Made by a program: the position numbers and the translations under genes. From Kitasatospora xanthocidica (GTDB lineage Bacteria; Actinomycetota; Actinomycetes; Streptomycetales; Streptomycetaceae), in assembly GCF_014656195.1 (NCBI RefSeq), contig NZ_BNBY01000038.1, positions 1 to 62,386 of the forward strand: DNA of 62,386 nt. The letters run 5' to 3'. The notes below the pieces were generated by a model that worked only from the letters and a program-made list of their open reading frames with translations, was not told the DNA's origin and ran no database searches. Shown one piece after another: positions 25,418 to 34,080 of the stretch (the first letter of the stretch is position 1; each line of letters starts with the position of its first letter).

Positions 25418-27889
25418 GTGGGCGAGTCCCCCGACAGGGTGCTGAGGGACGGCGAGCGGGAGCGGGACCGCGAGCGCGAACGGACCGGTGCGACGGCGGC
25501 CGGTGCCGCCGGGGCCGCCGGGCCGGTCGAGTCCGCGGAGCCGGTCGGGAGCGCGGCTTCCGCGGAAGCCGCGGACTCCTCGGCGGGTGGGTCCGGCCCG
25601 GACGCTGCCGGGGCGACCGCCGAAGCCGCCTCGGACGGCACCCCGGACAGCTCTGCGAAGACCTCCGGCGAGGCGCGCCCGAAGACGTCGGGGGAGGCGT
25701 CGGCGAAGGGGGCCGACGGCGCTCCGGCGGCGGGGGCCAAGGCCGGCTCGACCGTGCAGCTCCGCGTCCGGGATGTGGACAGCAAGACGACGATGCTGCG
25801 GCTTCCGGTGGACAACAGGACCACCGCGCTGCGGCTGCCCGACGAGCTGGTGAAGGCCGCCGGCAAGGGGAGTTCGGGTGGTGAGGGGGAGAAGAAGGAG
25901 TCGCCGTCGGCGGCCGCCGGCGTGAAGGAGCCCGCCGAGCGTCCGTCCACGACCGACCCCCGTCTCGCCATGCGGACGGCAGCGGCGGCCGCCGCTGCCG
26001 CGGGGAAGGCGGCGGAGAAGGGGGACGCGAAGGGGGAGGAGAAGGCGGCCGAACCCGCCGACGCCGACACCGGATCGGACACCGGAACGGACGCCGGATC
26101 AGGGGCCGTCGAGAGCGCTGACGCGTCGGCCACGACGGCTGAGAAGACCGAGAAGACCGAGAAGGCCGAGAAGGCTGAGAAGACCGGGCAGCCGGAGAAG
26201 GCCGCGAGCGCCGCGGCCGCCGCGGCCGCCGAGGGTGCCGAGGGTGCCGAATCCGACGAGCCCACCGAGTCCGGCGAGCCCATTCCCGCCGACGCCGCCC
26301 CCGTCACGCTGACCACGACCGGGCAGCCGGGTCAGAAGCCGGGCCAGGCCGAGAAGCTGGAGAAGCCCAAGCCGCTGCGCGCCCCCGCCGCCCCGGCGGC
26401 CGGGACGGTGCCCGAGCCCCCCGAGCCGGCCCCCCTCCCCGAGCCCGAGCCCGCGCCGGAGCCGGCCCCCAGGCCCAAGCCCGCGCCCGTGCCGGCGCCG
26501 GTCCCCCCGCCGAAGCCGCTGCCCGAGCCCGACCCGCGGCCGGTGCCCCCGGTCCCGCCGCTGCCCGCGCCCGAGCCGCTGCCCGCCCCGGAACCGCTGC
26601 CCTCGCCGGAGAACACGGCGGAGGCGATGGAGGTGCTGGCCACCCTCAACGCCCGGCCGGTCTCGCCGCTGCGCCGCGCCCTCAAGCGGGTCACCATCTG
26701 GACCGTCTTCCTCGCCGTGGTGCTCGGCGCGGCCGTGGTGGCCCAGCTGCTGCGCCCGCTGCCGGACCCCAAGACGAAGATGACCGCCACCGGCAGCTAC
26801 AACTTCTCCGGTGACCAGCTCGACGTCGCCTGGCCGGCCAAGGGCCAGTCCGCCGCCGAGGTGGTCGGCGTCGGCAGCCTCGGCAGCTCGGGCCAGGAGA
26901 CGCCGGCCTCGATCGCCAGCGTCACCAAGGTGATGAACGCCTATCTGATCCTGCAGAAGTTCCCGCTGAAGAAGGGCGAGAGCGGCCCGAAGATCACCGT
27001 CGACAAGCAGGCCGCGCAGGAGTCCGGCAACGCCGACGAGTCCCGGGTGACGCTCACCGAGGGCCAGGTGCTCACCGAGTACCAGGCGCTGGAGCTGCTG
27101 ATGCTGCCCTCGGCCAACAACGTGGCCCGGCTGCTCGCCCGCTACCACTCCGGCTCCGAGGACGCGTTCGTCAAGCTGATGAACGACACCGCGGCCAAGT
27201 TCGGCATGACCAACAGCATCTACGCGGACCCGGCGGGCTACAACGCGGACACCAAGTCCACCGCCAAGGACCAGCTGAAGTTGGCCGAGCAGGTCATGCA
27301 GGACGAGATCTTCCGGCAGATCGTCTCCACCCCGGAGACCAACTTCAACAACGTGAAGATCCCCAACACCAACAACCTGATCAACCCGAAGACCGGCGTC
27401 ATCGGCATCAAGACCGGCTCCAGCACCCCGGCCGGCGGCTGCCTGATGTGGGCCGCCTACAAGGAGATCGGCGGCGTGAAGCGGCTGATCCTCGGCGTCA
27501 CCCTGGGCCAGCCGGCCACCTCGTCCGCCCCGGGCGACGGGATCCTGCCGACCGTGCTGAAGGTCAGCGGCAAGCAGATCCAGGCCGCGCAGAACGGCCT
27601 GACCGGCCAGACCGTGGTGAAGAAGGGCGACGTCGTCGGCTCGGTGGACGACGGGCTCGGCGGCAAGGTCCAGGTCGTGGCGACCAAGGACCTGACGGTG
27701 GCCGGCTTCCCCGGCATCTCCGGCACGGTCACCCTGGACGCGTCGAAGATCGGCCACACCGAGAAGGCGGGCAAGGAGGTCGGCGTGCTGCGGGTGGGCG
27801 CCGGCGAGGACAAGGTGGAGGTCCCGGTGGCCCTCCAGGCGGACCTCAACCCGCCGTCCATCCAGTCCCGGCTGCTGCGCACGCTGTGA
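25418..27889 (+). CDS. D-alanyl-D-alanine carboxypeptidase with long cytoplasmic tail
   Basis: An 823-aa low-molecular-weight PBP homologue from GTG 25418 (GAGGAGG upstream). Residues 1-424 are disordered and cytoplasmic: Ala/Glu/Lys-rich with two related motifs (KTTMLRLP, RTTALRLP), then a Pro/Glu-rich block. A membrane helix at about 425-446 is followed by the extracytoplasmic peptidase S11 domain with SVTK (S501, K504), SAN (565-567) and KTG (665-667). It trims peptidoglycan stem peptides. The tail is far longer than in usual DacA-type enzymes, though such tails occur in Streptomyces. Confidence 0.92.
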   Translation: MGESPDRVLRDGERERDRERERTGATAAGAAGAAGPVESAEPVGSAASAEAADSSAGGSGPDAAGATAEAASDGTPDSSAKTSGEARPKTSGEASAKGADGAPAAGAKAGSTVQLRVRDVDSKTTMLRLPVDNRTTALRLPDELVKAAGKGSSGGEGEKKESPSAAAGVKEPAERPSTTDPRLAMRTAAAAAAAAGKAAEKGDAKGEEKAAEPADADTGSDTGTDAGSGAVESADASATTAEKTEKTEKAEKAEKTGQPEKAASAAAAAAAEGAEGAESDEPTESGEPIPADAAPVTLTTTGQPGQKPGQAEKLEKPKPLRAPAAPAAGTVPEPPEPAPLPEPEPAPEPAPRPKPAPVPAPVPPPKPLPEPDPRPVPPVPPLPAPEPLPAPEPLPSPENTAEAMEVLATLNARPVSPLRRALKRVTIWTVFLAVVLGAAVVAQLLRPLPDPKTKMTATGSYNFSGDQLDVAWPAKGQSAAEVVGVGSLGSSGQETPASIASVTKVMNAYLILQKFPLKKGESGPKITVDKQAAQESGNADESRVTLTEGQVLTEYQALELLMLPSANNVARLLARYHSGSEDAFVKLMNDTAAKFGMTNSIYADPAGYNADTKSTAKDQLKLAEQVMQDEIFRQIVSTPETNFNNVKIPNTNNLINPKTGVIGIKTGSSTPAGGCLMWAAYKEIGGVKRLILGVTLGQPATSSAPGDGILPTVLKVSGKQIQAAQNGLTGQTVVKKGDVVGSVDDGLGGKVQVVATKDLTVAGFPGISGTVTLDASKIGHTEKAGKEVGVLRVGAGEDKVEVPVALQADLNPPSIQSRLLRTL

Positions 27890-27949
27890 GCCGGCGGAAC
27901 CGCTGAGCGGCCGAGGCCGCTGAAAGCGGTTGGGCCGCCGCGGGAACAA

Positions 27950-27983
27950 CGAAGGGGAGCCGGTACGGACCGGCTCCCCTTCG
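27950..27983 (+). terminator. terminator of the carboxypeptidase gene
   Basis: CGAAGGGGAGCCGGT (27950-27964) pairs perfectly with 27969-27983 around ACGG. It lies in the convergent gap with the GT39-like gene and may act in both directions. Confidence 0.85.
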
Positions 27984-28025
27984 GCGTTCCCGCGTCCCTG
28001 TCCCTGTCCCGGTCCGCCTCCGTGA

Positions 28026-29561
28026 TCAGGTGGTGGGGTCGAGCAGCGCGAGAGTGAACCCGCCCAGCGGCGTCACCTGGTCCGGGGCGCCGTACCGGGT
28101 CCGGAGCACCTGGGCCTGGTCCGTCGGCATGGCGCCCAGCGGGTCCGCGGTGTCGCCGAGGACCAGCAGCCAGATCCGGGACGCCGGGCCCAGGCAGTCC
28201 TCCGGCGCCGGGCAGGGCGTCGGCGACAGGTCCTCGGCGTCGTCGGCGCTCCGCGCCACGAAGACCGGGTACGGCCGGACGTCCGACGGCAGGTAGTAGC
28301 CGACGCCGGGCCAGACCATCGCCCAGGACTGGTCGCCCAGCGGGGCCGCCATCCCGTCCCCGGCGCGGTAGCCCGCCGCGATGGTCCGGGCGGCGGCCTT
28401 GTACGGCTCCTCCGAGTCGTTGTGCGAGCCGACGTACCGCACCGGGGGCTGCGCGGGCAGGGCCGCCACGGCCGGCACGGCGAGCAGCGCACCCGCCAGC
28501 AGCCCGGCCGCCGCGACCGCCCGCCGGGGCGTCGTCCCGCGCCGCGCGCGGGCCGCCACCGCCCCGTACACCGCCCCGACCCCGCCCCCGGCCAGCACCG
28601 CCCAGGCGGGCACCGTGAACAGCAGGTACCGGTCGATGAAGTACGAGGTGCCGCCCAGGCGCGACACCAGCCAGACGGCCAGCACCGGCAGCTCGGCGAG
28701 CAGCAGCACCTGCCAGGCCTGCAGCCGCCGGCCGGGCAGCGCCAGCGCCGGGAGCGCCAGCAGCACGAAGGCGAAGAAGACCAGGTCCGAGCCGAACAGG
28801 TGCTGGCCGAACTCGGCCAGGCGACGGAGCGACGGCGTGGTTATCCAGCCGAGCTGCCGGTCCGACTGGCGGCTGCCCAGCAGGACCACCGGCAGCACCG
28901 GCACCGCCGCGACCGCGACCGCCAGCGGGTACCGCCACAGCAGCCGCCGGTCCGCCGCCGCCCGGGTGCGCCACAGGTGCAGCCCGACCAGGGCGACCTG
29001 TCCGGCCACCGTGCTCAACGAGATCAGGTGCCCCGCGCCCGCCAGGGCCATCGCGGCGCTGTAGGGCGCCCAGCGCCGCCAGGTCGGCCGCTCCAGCGCC
29101 CGCAGCAGGAAGAAGGCGGAGGCCGCGACCGCGCAGGTCACCAACGCGTACGAGCGCGCCTCCTGGGCGTACCGGGAGACCAGCGGCACCACCGCGAACA
29201 GCAGCCCGGCGCCGACCGCCGCCACCCGGCCGCCGAACAGCCGCCGGGCGGTGAGCGCCACGAACGCGGCCGCCCCCGCCATCGCCAGGACGGACGGTGT
29301 CCGCAGCGCCACCGTCGAGTCGCCGAACACCGCGGTCCAGCCGTGCATCAGCAGGTAGTAGACGCCGTTGCTGGCGTCTATGTGCTGGAGCAGCCGCAGC
29401 AGGTCGCCCAGCGAGCGGGTGGCCACCGTCGCGGTCGCGATCTCGTCCCGCCACAGGTCCGGCGTCCCGAGCCGGTAACCGCCCACCGCCAGCGTCACCA
29501 GCGCCGGCCACCACCACACCTGCTCCAACAGCCGGACGACCGGGCGCACAGCAGGTCTCAT
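28026..29561 (-). CDS. GT39-type polyprenol-phosphate-dependent glycosyltransferase
   Basis: A 511-aa polytopic membrane protein from ATG 29561 (AAGGA upstream). It has the GT-C signature near the N-terminus: a DLWRDEIATA loop after helix 1 carrying an acidic pair. About ten membrane helices follow (SRYAQEARSYAL, YFIDRYLLFTVPAW), then a C-terminal extracytoplasmic domain with GYYLPSDVRPYP. It likely transfers a sugar from a lipid carrier to a surface glycan or protein; substrate unknown. Confidence 0.85.
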   Translation of the reverse strand: MRPAVRPVVRLLEQVWWWPALVTLAVGGYRLGTPDLWRDEIATATVATRSLGDLLRLLQHIDASNGVYYLLMHGWTAVFGDSTVALRTPSVLAMAGAAAFVALTARRLFGGRVAAVGAGLLFAVVPLVSRYAQEARSYALVTCAVAASAFFLLRALERPTWRRWAPYSAAMALAGAGHLISLSTVAGQVALVGLHLWRTRAAADRRLLWRYPLAVAVAAVPVLPVVLLGSRQSDRQLGWITTPSLRRLAEFGQHLFGSDLVFFAFVLLALPALALPGRRLQAWQVLLLAELPVLAVWLVSRLGGTSYFIDRYLLFTVPAWAVLAGGGVGAVYGAVAARARRGTTPRRAVAAAGLLAGALLAVPAVAALPAQPPVRYVGSHNDSEEPYKAAARTIAAGYRAGDGMAAPLGDQSWAMVWPGVGYYLPSDVRPYPVFVARSADDAEDLSPTPCPAPEDCLGPASRIWLLVLGDTADPLGAMPTDQAQVLRTRYGAPDQVTPLGGFTLALLDPTT

Positions 29562-29738
29562 CTGGTCCTTCGTCTCCTTTGCGCGGTGTGCCGGGGCGGA
29601 TCGGGCACATTCCGGCAGGCTACTTGACCCGCCCTGACGCCCCGTCGGCACCCACGCCCCCGTACGCATCCCGTCCACCACACCGCTCCGCACCCCCGAT
29701 CCGGTACGCTGTGACCGGCCTCGTCACAGCCGGGCCAC

Positions 29739-29811
29739 GCCTCAGTAGCTCAGGGGATAGAGCACGGCTCTCCTAAAGCCGGTGTCGCAGGTTCGAATCC
29801 TGCCTGGGGCA
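29739..29811 (+). tRNA. tRNA-Arg (anticodon CCU)
   Basis: The cloverleaf is complete: acceptor GCCTCAG/CTGGGGC, D-arm AGCTCAGGGGATAGAGC, anticodon stem CGGCT/AGCCG with loop CTCCTAA (anticodon CCT), and T-arm GCAGG TTCGAAT CCTGC. No CCA is encoded. No integrase gene lies nearby. Confidence 0.97.
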
Positions 29812-29825
29812 CATTCACGCGGGTC

Positions 29826-29858
29826 GCAGGCCCCCGCCCACTCCGGGCGGGGGCCTGC
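29826..29858 (+). terminator. tRNA-Arg terminator hairpin
   Basis: GCAGGCCCCCGCCC (29826-29839) pairs perfectly with 29845-29858 around ACTCC, 15 bp after the tRNA. It also lies downstream of the convergent nitrilase gene. Confidence 0.85.
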
Positions 29859-29894
29859 GCCGTTTCCCCGGGGCAGCCCGACCACCGGCCCGGT

Positions 29895-30773
29895 TCAGGA
29901 CAGCTTGATCCGGGTGCGGGGCTCGGTCGGCCGGCCGGCTGCCAAGGCGAGGTCGGCGAGGAGGGTCTCGTTCTCGCGGGTGGTGCGCAGGACGGCCGGG
30001 TCGAGGTCGACGACGACGACCTCGCGGCGGTCCTCGCTCGCCTCGGCGAGCAGGCGGCCGTCGGGGCCCCAGACCGCGCTGCCGCCGCAGGTGTGCCAGG
30101 GGCCGGTGCGGCCGATGTGGTTGGCGAGCACCGTGTAGAGGGTGTTGTCGAGTGCCCGGGCCGGGAACCAGACGCGGGACTCGTGGTGGCCGTGGCCTCT
30201 GCTGAACAGCGCGCCGACCAGGTAGGCATGGCAGCCGTCGAGGGCGGCGGCGCGGGCGTGCTCGGGGAAGCCGGAGTCGTAGCAGACGCCCAGGCCGAGC
30301 CGCCAGCCGTCCAGTTCCAGGGTGCAGCCGGCCGTCCCGGGGCGGTAGAGGTCGCGTTCGGTCTTGAACAGGTACTGCTTGTCGTAGCGGGTGACCAGTT
30401 CGCCGTCCGCGCCGAGGACGAGGGCGGAGATCCGCAGATCGGCACCGTCCTGGACGGCGGCGCCGACGACGGCGACGGTCCCCGTCTCCCGGCAGGCGTC
30501 GGCGATCGGCGCGAGGCGGGGATCGCCGGGCTGGACGGTGTACTCGCGCGGGTCGGCGCGGATCAGCTCGGGCTCGTACCCGGAGAGGAACTTCTCGGTG
30601 AACAGCACCAGCCGGGCACCGGCCCCGGCGGCCTCGCGGATCAGCTCGGCGGCCTGGACGGCGTTGGCGGCTATGTCGCCGGCCACGGCCTGGGCCTGGA
30701 CGGTGGCGATCCGCAGCGGCCGCTCGGGGTATCCGGCGGCGACGGCGGAGTCGGGAACAGGGGTGGTGGACAT
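29895..30773 (-). CDS. carbon-nitrogen hydrolase (nitrilase superfamily)
   Basis: A 292-aa amidase-type enzyme with the full catalytic triad: E60 (FTEKFLSG), K132 (RYDKQYLF) and C164 (GVCYDSGFPE). It hydrolyses an amide or nitrile in the cytoplasm; the substrate cannot be told. The start is ATG 30773 (a GTG three codons upstream is also in frame). There is no obvious ribosome binding site, so it is possibly leaderless. It stands alone. Confidence 0.9.
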   Translation of the reverse strand: MSTTPVPDSAVAAGYPERPLRIATVQAQAVAGDIAANAVQAAELIREAAGAGARLVLFTEKFLSGYEPELIRADPREYTVQPGDPRLAPIADACRETGTVAVVGAAVQDGADLRISALVLGADGELVTRYDKQYLFKTERDLYRPGTAGCTLELDGWRLGLGVCYDSGFPEHARAAALDGCHAYLVGALFSRGHGHHESRVWFPARALDNTLYTVLANHIGRTGPWHTCGGSAVWGPDGRLLAEASEDRREVVVVDLDPAVLRTTRENETLLADLALAAGRPTEPRTRIKLS

Positions 30774-30815
30774 GGCCGTCACGCTAGCGGAGGGCCGAGG
30801 GCCGGTGACGGGCCC

Positions 30816-31745
30816 TCAGCGGGCGGTCCGGTTCGGCCGGTCGGCGGTCCCGTCGCGCACACCGCCGTCGAGTGAGACGTCGTCGAGTGCACCGTCGTCG
30901 AGCACCCCGTCGCCGAGCAGGCCGTCGTCCGGCACGCCGTCGTCGAGCACCCCGTCGCCGAGGGGGGCGTCGTCCAGCGGGTCGGCGCTGCGGGGCGGCC
31001 GGACGGAGGGCACGATGACCCGCTGGACCCTGGGCCTGGTGCGCCAGTTGACCCGCCGCACGTCACGGGCGAGCGCGCCGGGCCGCCAGAGCTCGATCAC
31101 GGTGGTCACGGCGCCCAGCACGAACCCGGCGGCGAGCCAGCCGCCCAGGACGTCGCTGGGCCAGTGCACGCCGAGCGCGACCCGGGTCCAGCCGATGGTC
31201 AGCACGGTGACGGCCGCCACCGCGCAGGCGGCGATCCGGCCCCGGCGGCCGACCCGGTACCAGAGCAGGCCGACCAGCACGGCGCAGGTGATCGCCGAGG
31301 CCATGGCGTGGCCGGAGGGGAAGGCCGGGCCGCCGGCGTGCGAGACCGGGTCGGAGAAGGTGGGCCGAGCGCGGTCGAAGGCCAGTTTCAGGGCCCACTG
31401 GCCGCCCCAGCCGACCAGGGTCTGGGCGGCCACCCAGCCGGCCAGGACCCGGGCGCCGATCAACCAGAGCCAGACGGCGGCGATCCCGAGGAGTGTACGC
31501 ATCGTGATGGTGCCGCCGATGTCCGAGAGCGTCTGCACCGCGGCGGTCCAGATCCGGTGGTCCCGGGCGTAGGTGTGCAGTTCGCCGATCCACTCCTGGT
31601 CGAAGCTGATCAGCGGGTGCCAGTGGCTCGTCACCAGGGCCGCCAGGAGGCCGAACAGCGCGGCACAGCCCGCCGCGAGTGCGGCGTCCCGAAGGAGACT
31701 GCGGTTACGCGCAGTGACGGAGGTCGTGCTGTTGGTCAGGTGCAT
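30816..31745 (-). CDS. PAP2-family phosphatase with acidic repeat tail
   Basis: A 309-aa membrane protein with six helices and the phosphatidic-acid phosphatase triad KLAFDRARP, FPSGHA and TRVALGVHWPSD. It dephosphorylates lipid phosphates such as undecaprenyl diphosphate at the membrane. The C-terminal cytoplasmic tail contains two 15-residue acidic repeats (LGDGVLDDG...), encoded by a 45-bp direct repeat. ATG 31745 has GGAAGG eight bases upstream. Confidence 0.9.
   Translation of the reverse strand: MHLTNSTTSVTARNRSLLRDAALAAGCAALFGLLAALVTSHWHPLISFDQEWIGELHTYARDHRIWTAAVQTLSDIGGTITMRTLLGIAAVWLWLIGARVLAGWVAAQTLVGWGGQWALKLAFDRARPTFSDPVSHAGGPAFPSGHAMASAITCAVLVGLLWYRVGRRGRIAACAVAAVTVLTIGWTRVALGVHWPSDVLGGWLAAGFVLGAVTTVIELWRPGALARDVRRVNWRTRPRVQRVIVPSVRPPRSADPLDDAPLGDGVLDDGVPDDGLLGDGVLDDGALDDVSLDGGVRDGTADRPNRTAR
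30892..30962 (-). repeat. 45-bp period direct repeat in the PAP2 tail
   Basis: A 26-bp sequence (30892-30917) recurs exactly at 30937-30962, a shift of 45 bp or 15 codons. It encodes the duplicated LGDGVLDDG unit of the PAP2 protein and could vary in copy number between strains. Confidence 0.85.
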
Positions 31746-32049
31746 GGCTGACACCTTCCCAGTGTCCCGTGCGGATCAGGAGCTCGAGTGATAGCGATTT
31801 GGCATCGTTTGTGAGGAGGTCCTGCGCGCGCGGGGGCGTGGGCGCGGGCGGAAGCGGGGGCGCATGGGAACGCCGGCGCCCGTTCGCGGGTTCAACGAAG
31901 AGGCGACGCGCACGTGAGGGTCGAGTGAAGAAAACTCCCCCGGAGCGGTCGGATGAGGGCACGGGATGTGCCCGGGTGGTCACCGAGCGTCCAAAGTCGG
32001 GGTGAAAACCGGCAGGATACTGCATCTCGCGGAAGAATCTGAGTGACTT
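31746..32049. other. upstream region between PAP2 and hrdD
   Basis: This is the divergent gap between the PAP2 gene and hrdD. It has no credible gene. It contains an AT-richer stretch around 31785-31815 near the PAP2 start and further sequence upstream of the SigR-type promoter described separately. Confidence 0.6.
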
Positions 32050-32076
32050 GGGAATGTTGTCCGGAATCTGTTCGTT
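32050..32076 (+). promoter_or_regulatory. SigR-type promoter of hrdD
   Basis: GGGAAT (32050-32055), exactly 18 bp, then GTT (32074-32076) match the SigR consensus GGAAT-N18-GTT used in the thiol-oxidative stress response of Streptomyces. hrdD is an established SigR target in S. coelicolor. The site would give a leader of about 80 nt before hrdD. Confidence 0.75.
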
Positions 32077-32167
32077 GGATCGTTACGTGTGAGCCCCGCG
32101 GGGCCCGCACTTCTTGCCCTCCGGGCAGGCAGGCAGACCTCGGCAACCACCAGCAAAGGGAGCAAGC

Positions 32168-33139
32168 ATGGCCACCCGTGCCGTCGTTCGCGACAGGGCC
32201 GACCGGACTCGCGCGGCCCGCCCGACCAACTTCGAGGCCGACCGTGACCTGGTCGGCATGTACCTCGACGAGATCGCCAGGACGCCCCTGCTCGATGCCG
32301 CCGAGGAGGTCGAGCTCTCGCTGCGGATCGAGGCCGGCGTGTACGCCCAGCACCTGCTGGAGGGGGACGAACTCCCCAGCGGCGCCACGCGCGAGGAGCT
32401 GGAGGCGATAGCCGCCGACGCCGAGCGCGCCAAGGACGTCTTCATCCGCTCCAACCTCCGGCTCGTGGTGGCGGTCGCCCGCCGCTACCCGCGCAGCGGC
32501 CTCCCGCTGCTGGACCTCATCCAGGAGGGCAACGCGGGCCTGGTGCGCGCCGTCGAGAAGTTCGACTACGCCAAGGGCTTCAAGTTCTCCACGTACGCGA
32601 CGTGGTGGATCCGGCAGGCGATCACCCGGTCCATCGCCGACCAGTCCCGCACCATCCGGCTGCCCGTGCACCTGGTGGAGGAGCTGGGGCGGATCCGCCG
32701 GGTGCAGCGCGAGAAGTCCAAGGAGCTGGGCCGCGAGGCCGAGCCGGCCGAGATCGCGGCCGAGTTGGACACCACCGAGGCCCGGATCAAGGACGTGCTG
32801 GACTGGGCGCGCGACCCGGTCAGCCTCAACATGTCCGTGGACGACGAGGGCGAGACCCAGTTCGGCGACCTGGTGGAGGACACCGGGGCGACGTCCCCCG
32901 AGGACGCCGTGATGGTCATGCTCCGCCGTGAGGAACTGGACGGCCTGATCGGGCGGTTGGACGACCGCACGGCCTCGATCATCCGGTCCCGCTACGGGAT
33001 GGAGGACGGCCGCGAGCGCACCCTGACCGAGGTGGGCAAGCAGCACGGCCTCACCCGTGAGCGGATCCGCCAGATCGAGAAGCACGCGCTGGCCGAGCTG
33101 AAGAAGATCGCCGACCATGCGGGCTTCGAGGCCGCCTGA
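32168..33139 (+). CDS. hrdD: RNA polymerase principal-like sigma factor HrdD (group 2)
   Basis: A 323-aa sigma-70 protein. Region 1.2 is DRDLVGMYLDEIARTPLL and region 2 is RSNLRLVVAVARRY, GFKFSTYATWWIRQAI. Region 3 follows, and region 4 ends in LTRERIRQIEKHALAELKK. It matches HrdD in length and in the N-terminal MATRAV start. It is non-essential in Streptomyces and overlaps HrdB in promoter specificity. ATG 32168 has GGGAG upstream. A SigR-type promoter lies about 90 bp upstream and a hairpin follows the stop. Confidence 0.92.
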   Translation: MATRAVVRDRADRTRAARPTNFEADRDLVGMYLDEIARTPLLDAAEEVELSLRIEAGVYAQHLLEGDELPSGATREELEAIAADAERAKDVFIRSNLRLVVAVARRYPRSGLPLLDLIQEGNAGLVRAVEKFDYAKGFKFSTYATWWIRQAITRSIADQSRTIRLPVHLVEELGRIRRVQREKSKELGREAEPAEIAAELDTTEARIKDVLDWARDPVSLNMSVDDEGETQFGDLVEDTGATSPEDAVMVMLRREELDGLIGRLDDRTASIIRSRYGMEDGRERTLTEVGKQHGLTRERIRQIEKHALAELKKIADHAGFEAA

Positions 33140-33210
33140 CCCAGACCGCCTGACCCAGGCGCCTGACCCAGGCCCCGGCCCCAGGCACCGACGGCCTGCC
33201 GAGCCCCACC

Positions 33211-33246
33211 CGGGCCCTGATGCGGAGCGCTCCGCACCAGGGCCCG
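33211..33246 (+). terminator. hrdD terminator
   Basis: A long palindrome, CGGGCCCTG-A-TGCGGAGC / GCTCCGCA-C-CAGGGCCCG, at 33211-33246. Before it, the segment CGCCTGACCCAG is repeated three times at about 33136-33175. Confidence 0.8.
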
Positions 33247-33300
33247 AGGCGTGCCGCGGGGCTCTTAGGCTGGAGGGTAGGACGTGACGGGCAGGGCGAT

Positions 33301-33588
33301 GTGAGCGACGGAGTGGACAGGGTGAGCGAGCGGGAACAGGAACGGCCGACGGACCAGGCCCAGGACCAGGACCAGGACCGGCCCCAGGCCCAGGAGCACC
33401 GGAGCCAGGACCAGGCCCGCCGGAAGGAGGCCGCGGCCAAGGCCCGGCTGGTCTTCCGGGACCCGCTGGACCAGCAGTCGCGGGACGACACCGACGCCGG
33501 CTGGAGCGAGGGCTCCGGAGCGGGAGGAAGCGGTGGGCGGGGGCTGGACTGGTACCTGAGCCAGCGCCCGCCGCACCACGGGGACTGA
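33301..33588 (+). CDS. hypothetical hydrophilic protein downstream of hrdD
   Basis: A 95-aa protein from GTG 33301 (GTG 33322 is an alternative). The first half is a Gln/Asp/Arg-rich low-complexity segment. The second half holds the conserved-looking RLVFRDPLDQQSRDDTDAGW and ends with LDWYLSQRPPHHGD, a pattern I associate with small conserved Streptomyces proteins. Function unknown. Confidence 0.7.
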   Translation: MSDGVDRVSEREQERPTDQAQDQDQDRPQAQEHRSQDQARRKEAAAKARLVFRDPLDQQSRDDTDAGWSEGSGAGGSGGRGLDWYLSQRPPHHGD

Positions 33589-33630
33589 GGGAACGGGCAG
33601 GGAAACGTACCGGGACGGACGGTCCGCGCC

Positions 33631-34050
33631 TCAGCGCATCGGCGCGACCAGTGCGTCGCGGATCTCGGTCAGCAGTTGGACCTCCTTGGCCTCTGCCTCC
33701 GCCGCCTCCTCGGCGAACGACGTGCGGCGGGCCGCCATCCGGTTCATGGGCACGATCAGGACGAAGTAGACGACGGCCGCGGTGATCAGGAACTGCAGGA
33801 CGGCGCTGAGCACCGACCCCCACAGGATGAGGATTCCGGACGTGACCTCACCGGTCGGGCTCACCTCGCAGGGCCCCTTGAGGCAGGAACTGTAGGAACC
33901 CAGGTCCTTCGTTCCGAACACACCGACGATCGGGTTGATCACGCCCTTGACGAAGGCGTTGACGATGCTGGTGAACGCCGCGCCGATGACCACGGCGACG
34001 GCGAGTTCGACGACATTTCCGCGCAGCAGGAATTCCTTGAAGCCCTTCAT
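33631..34050 (-). CDS. mscL: large-conductance mechanosensitive channel MscL
   Basis: A 139-aa channel subunit. The N-terminal amphipathic helix is MKGFKEFLLRGNVVELAVAVVIGAAF (first transmembrane helix with the gate), the second is VLQFLITAAVVYFVLIVPMNR, and a C-terminal cytoplasmic coiled helix follows (EIRDALVAP). A periplasmic-side loop has two cysteines (SCLKGPC). It opens on osmotic downshock. It is near fmdB, as in mycobacteria. Confidence 0.97.
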   Translation of the reverse strand: MKGFKEFLLRGNVVELAVAVVIGAAFTSIVNAFVKGVINPIVGVFGTKDLGSYSSCLKGPCEVSPTGEVTSGILILWGSVLSAVLQFLITAAVVYFVLIVPMNRMAARRTSFAEEAAEAEAKEVQLLTEIRDALVAPMR

Positions 34051-34080
34051 GCCGCCTCGAACGACGAAGTCGTCGCCAGG

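Noticed and set aside
25301..27949. Long minus-strand open frames opposite the D-Ala-D-Ala carboxypeptidase
   Set aside because: They have Gly/Arg- or Ser/Ala/Pro-rich composition with no motifs, explained by codon bias of the real plus-strand gene.
29739..29811. tRNA-Arg as an attachment site for an integrated element
   Set aside because: There is no integrase, no repeat of the tRNA 3' end nearby, and the neighbours are ordinary chromosomal genes. The same holds for tRNA-Ala at 48326-48399.
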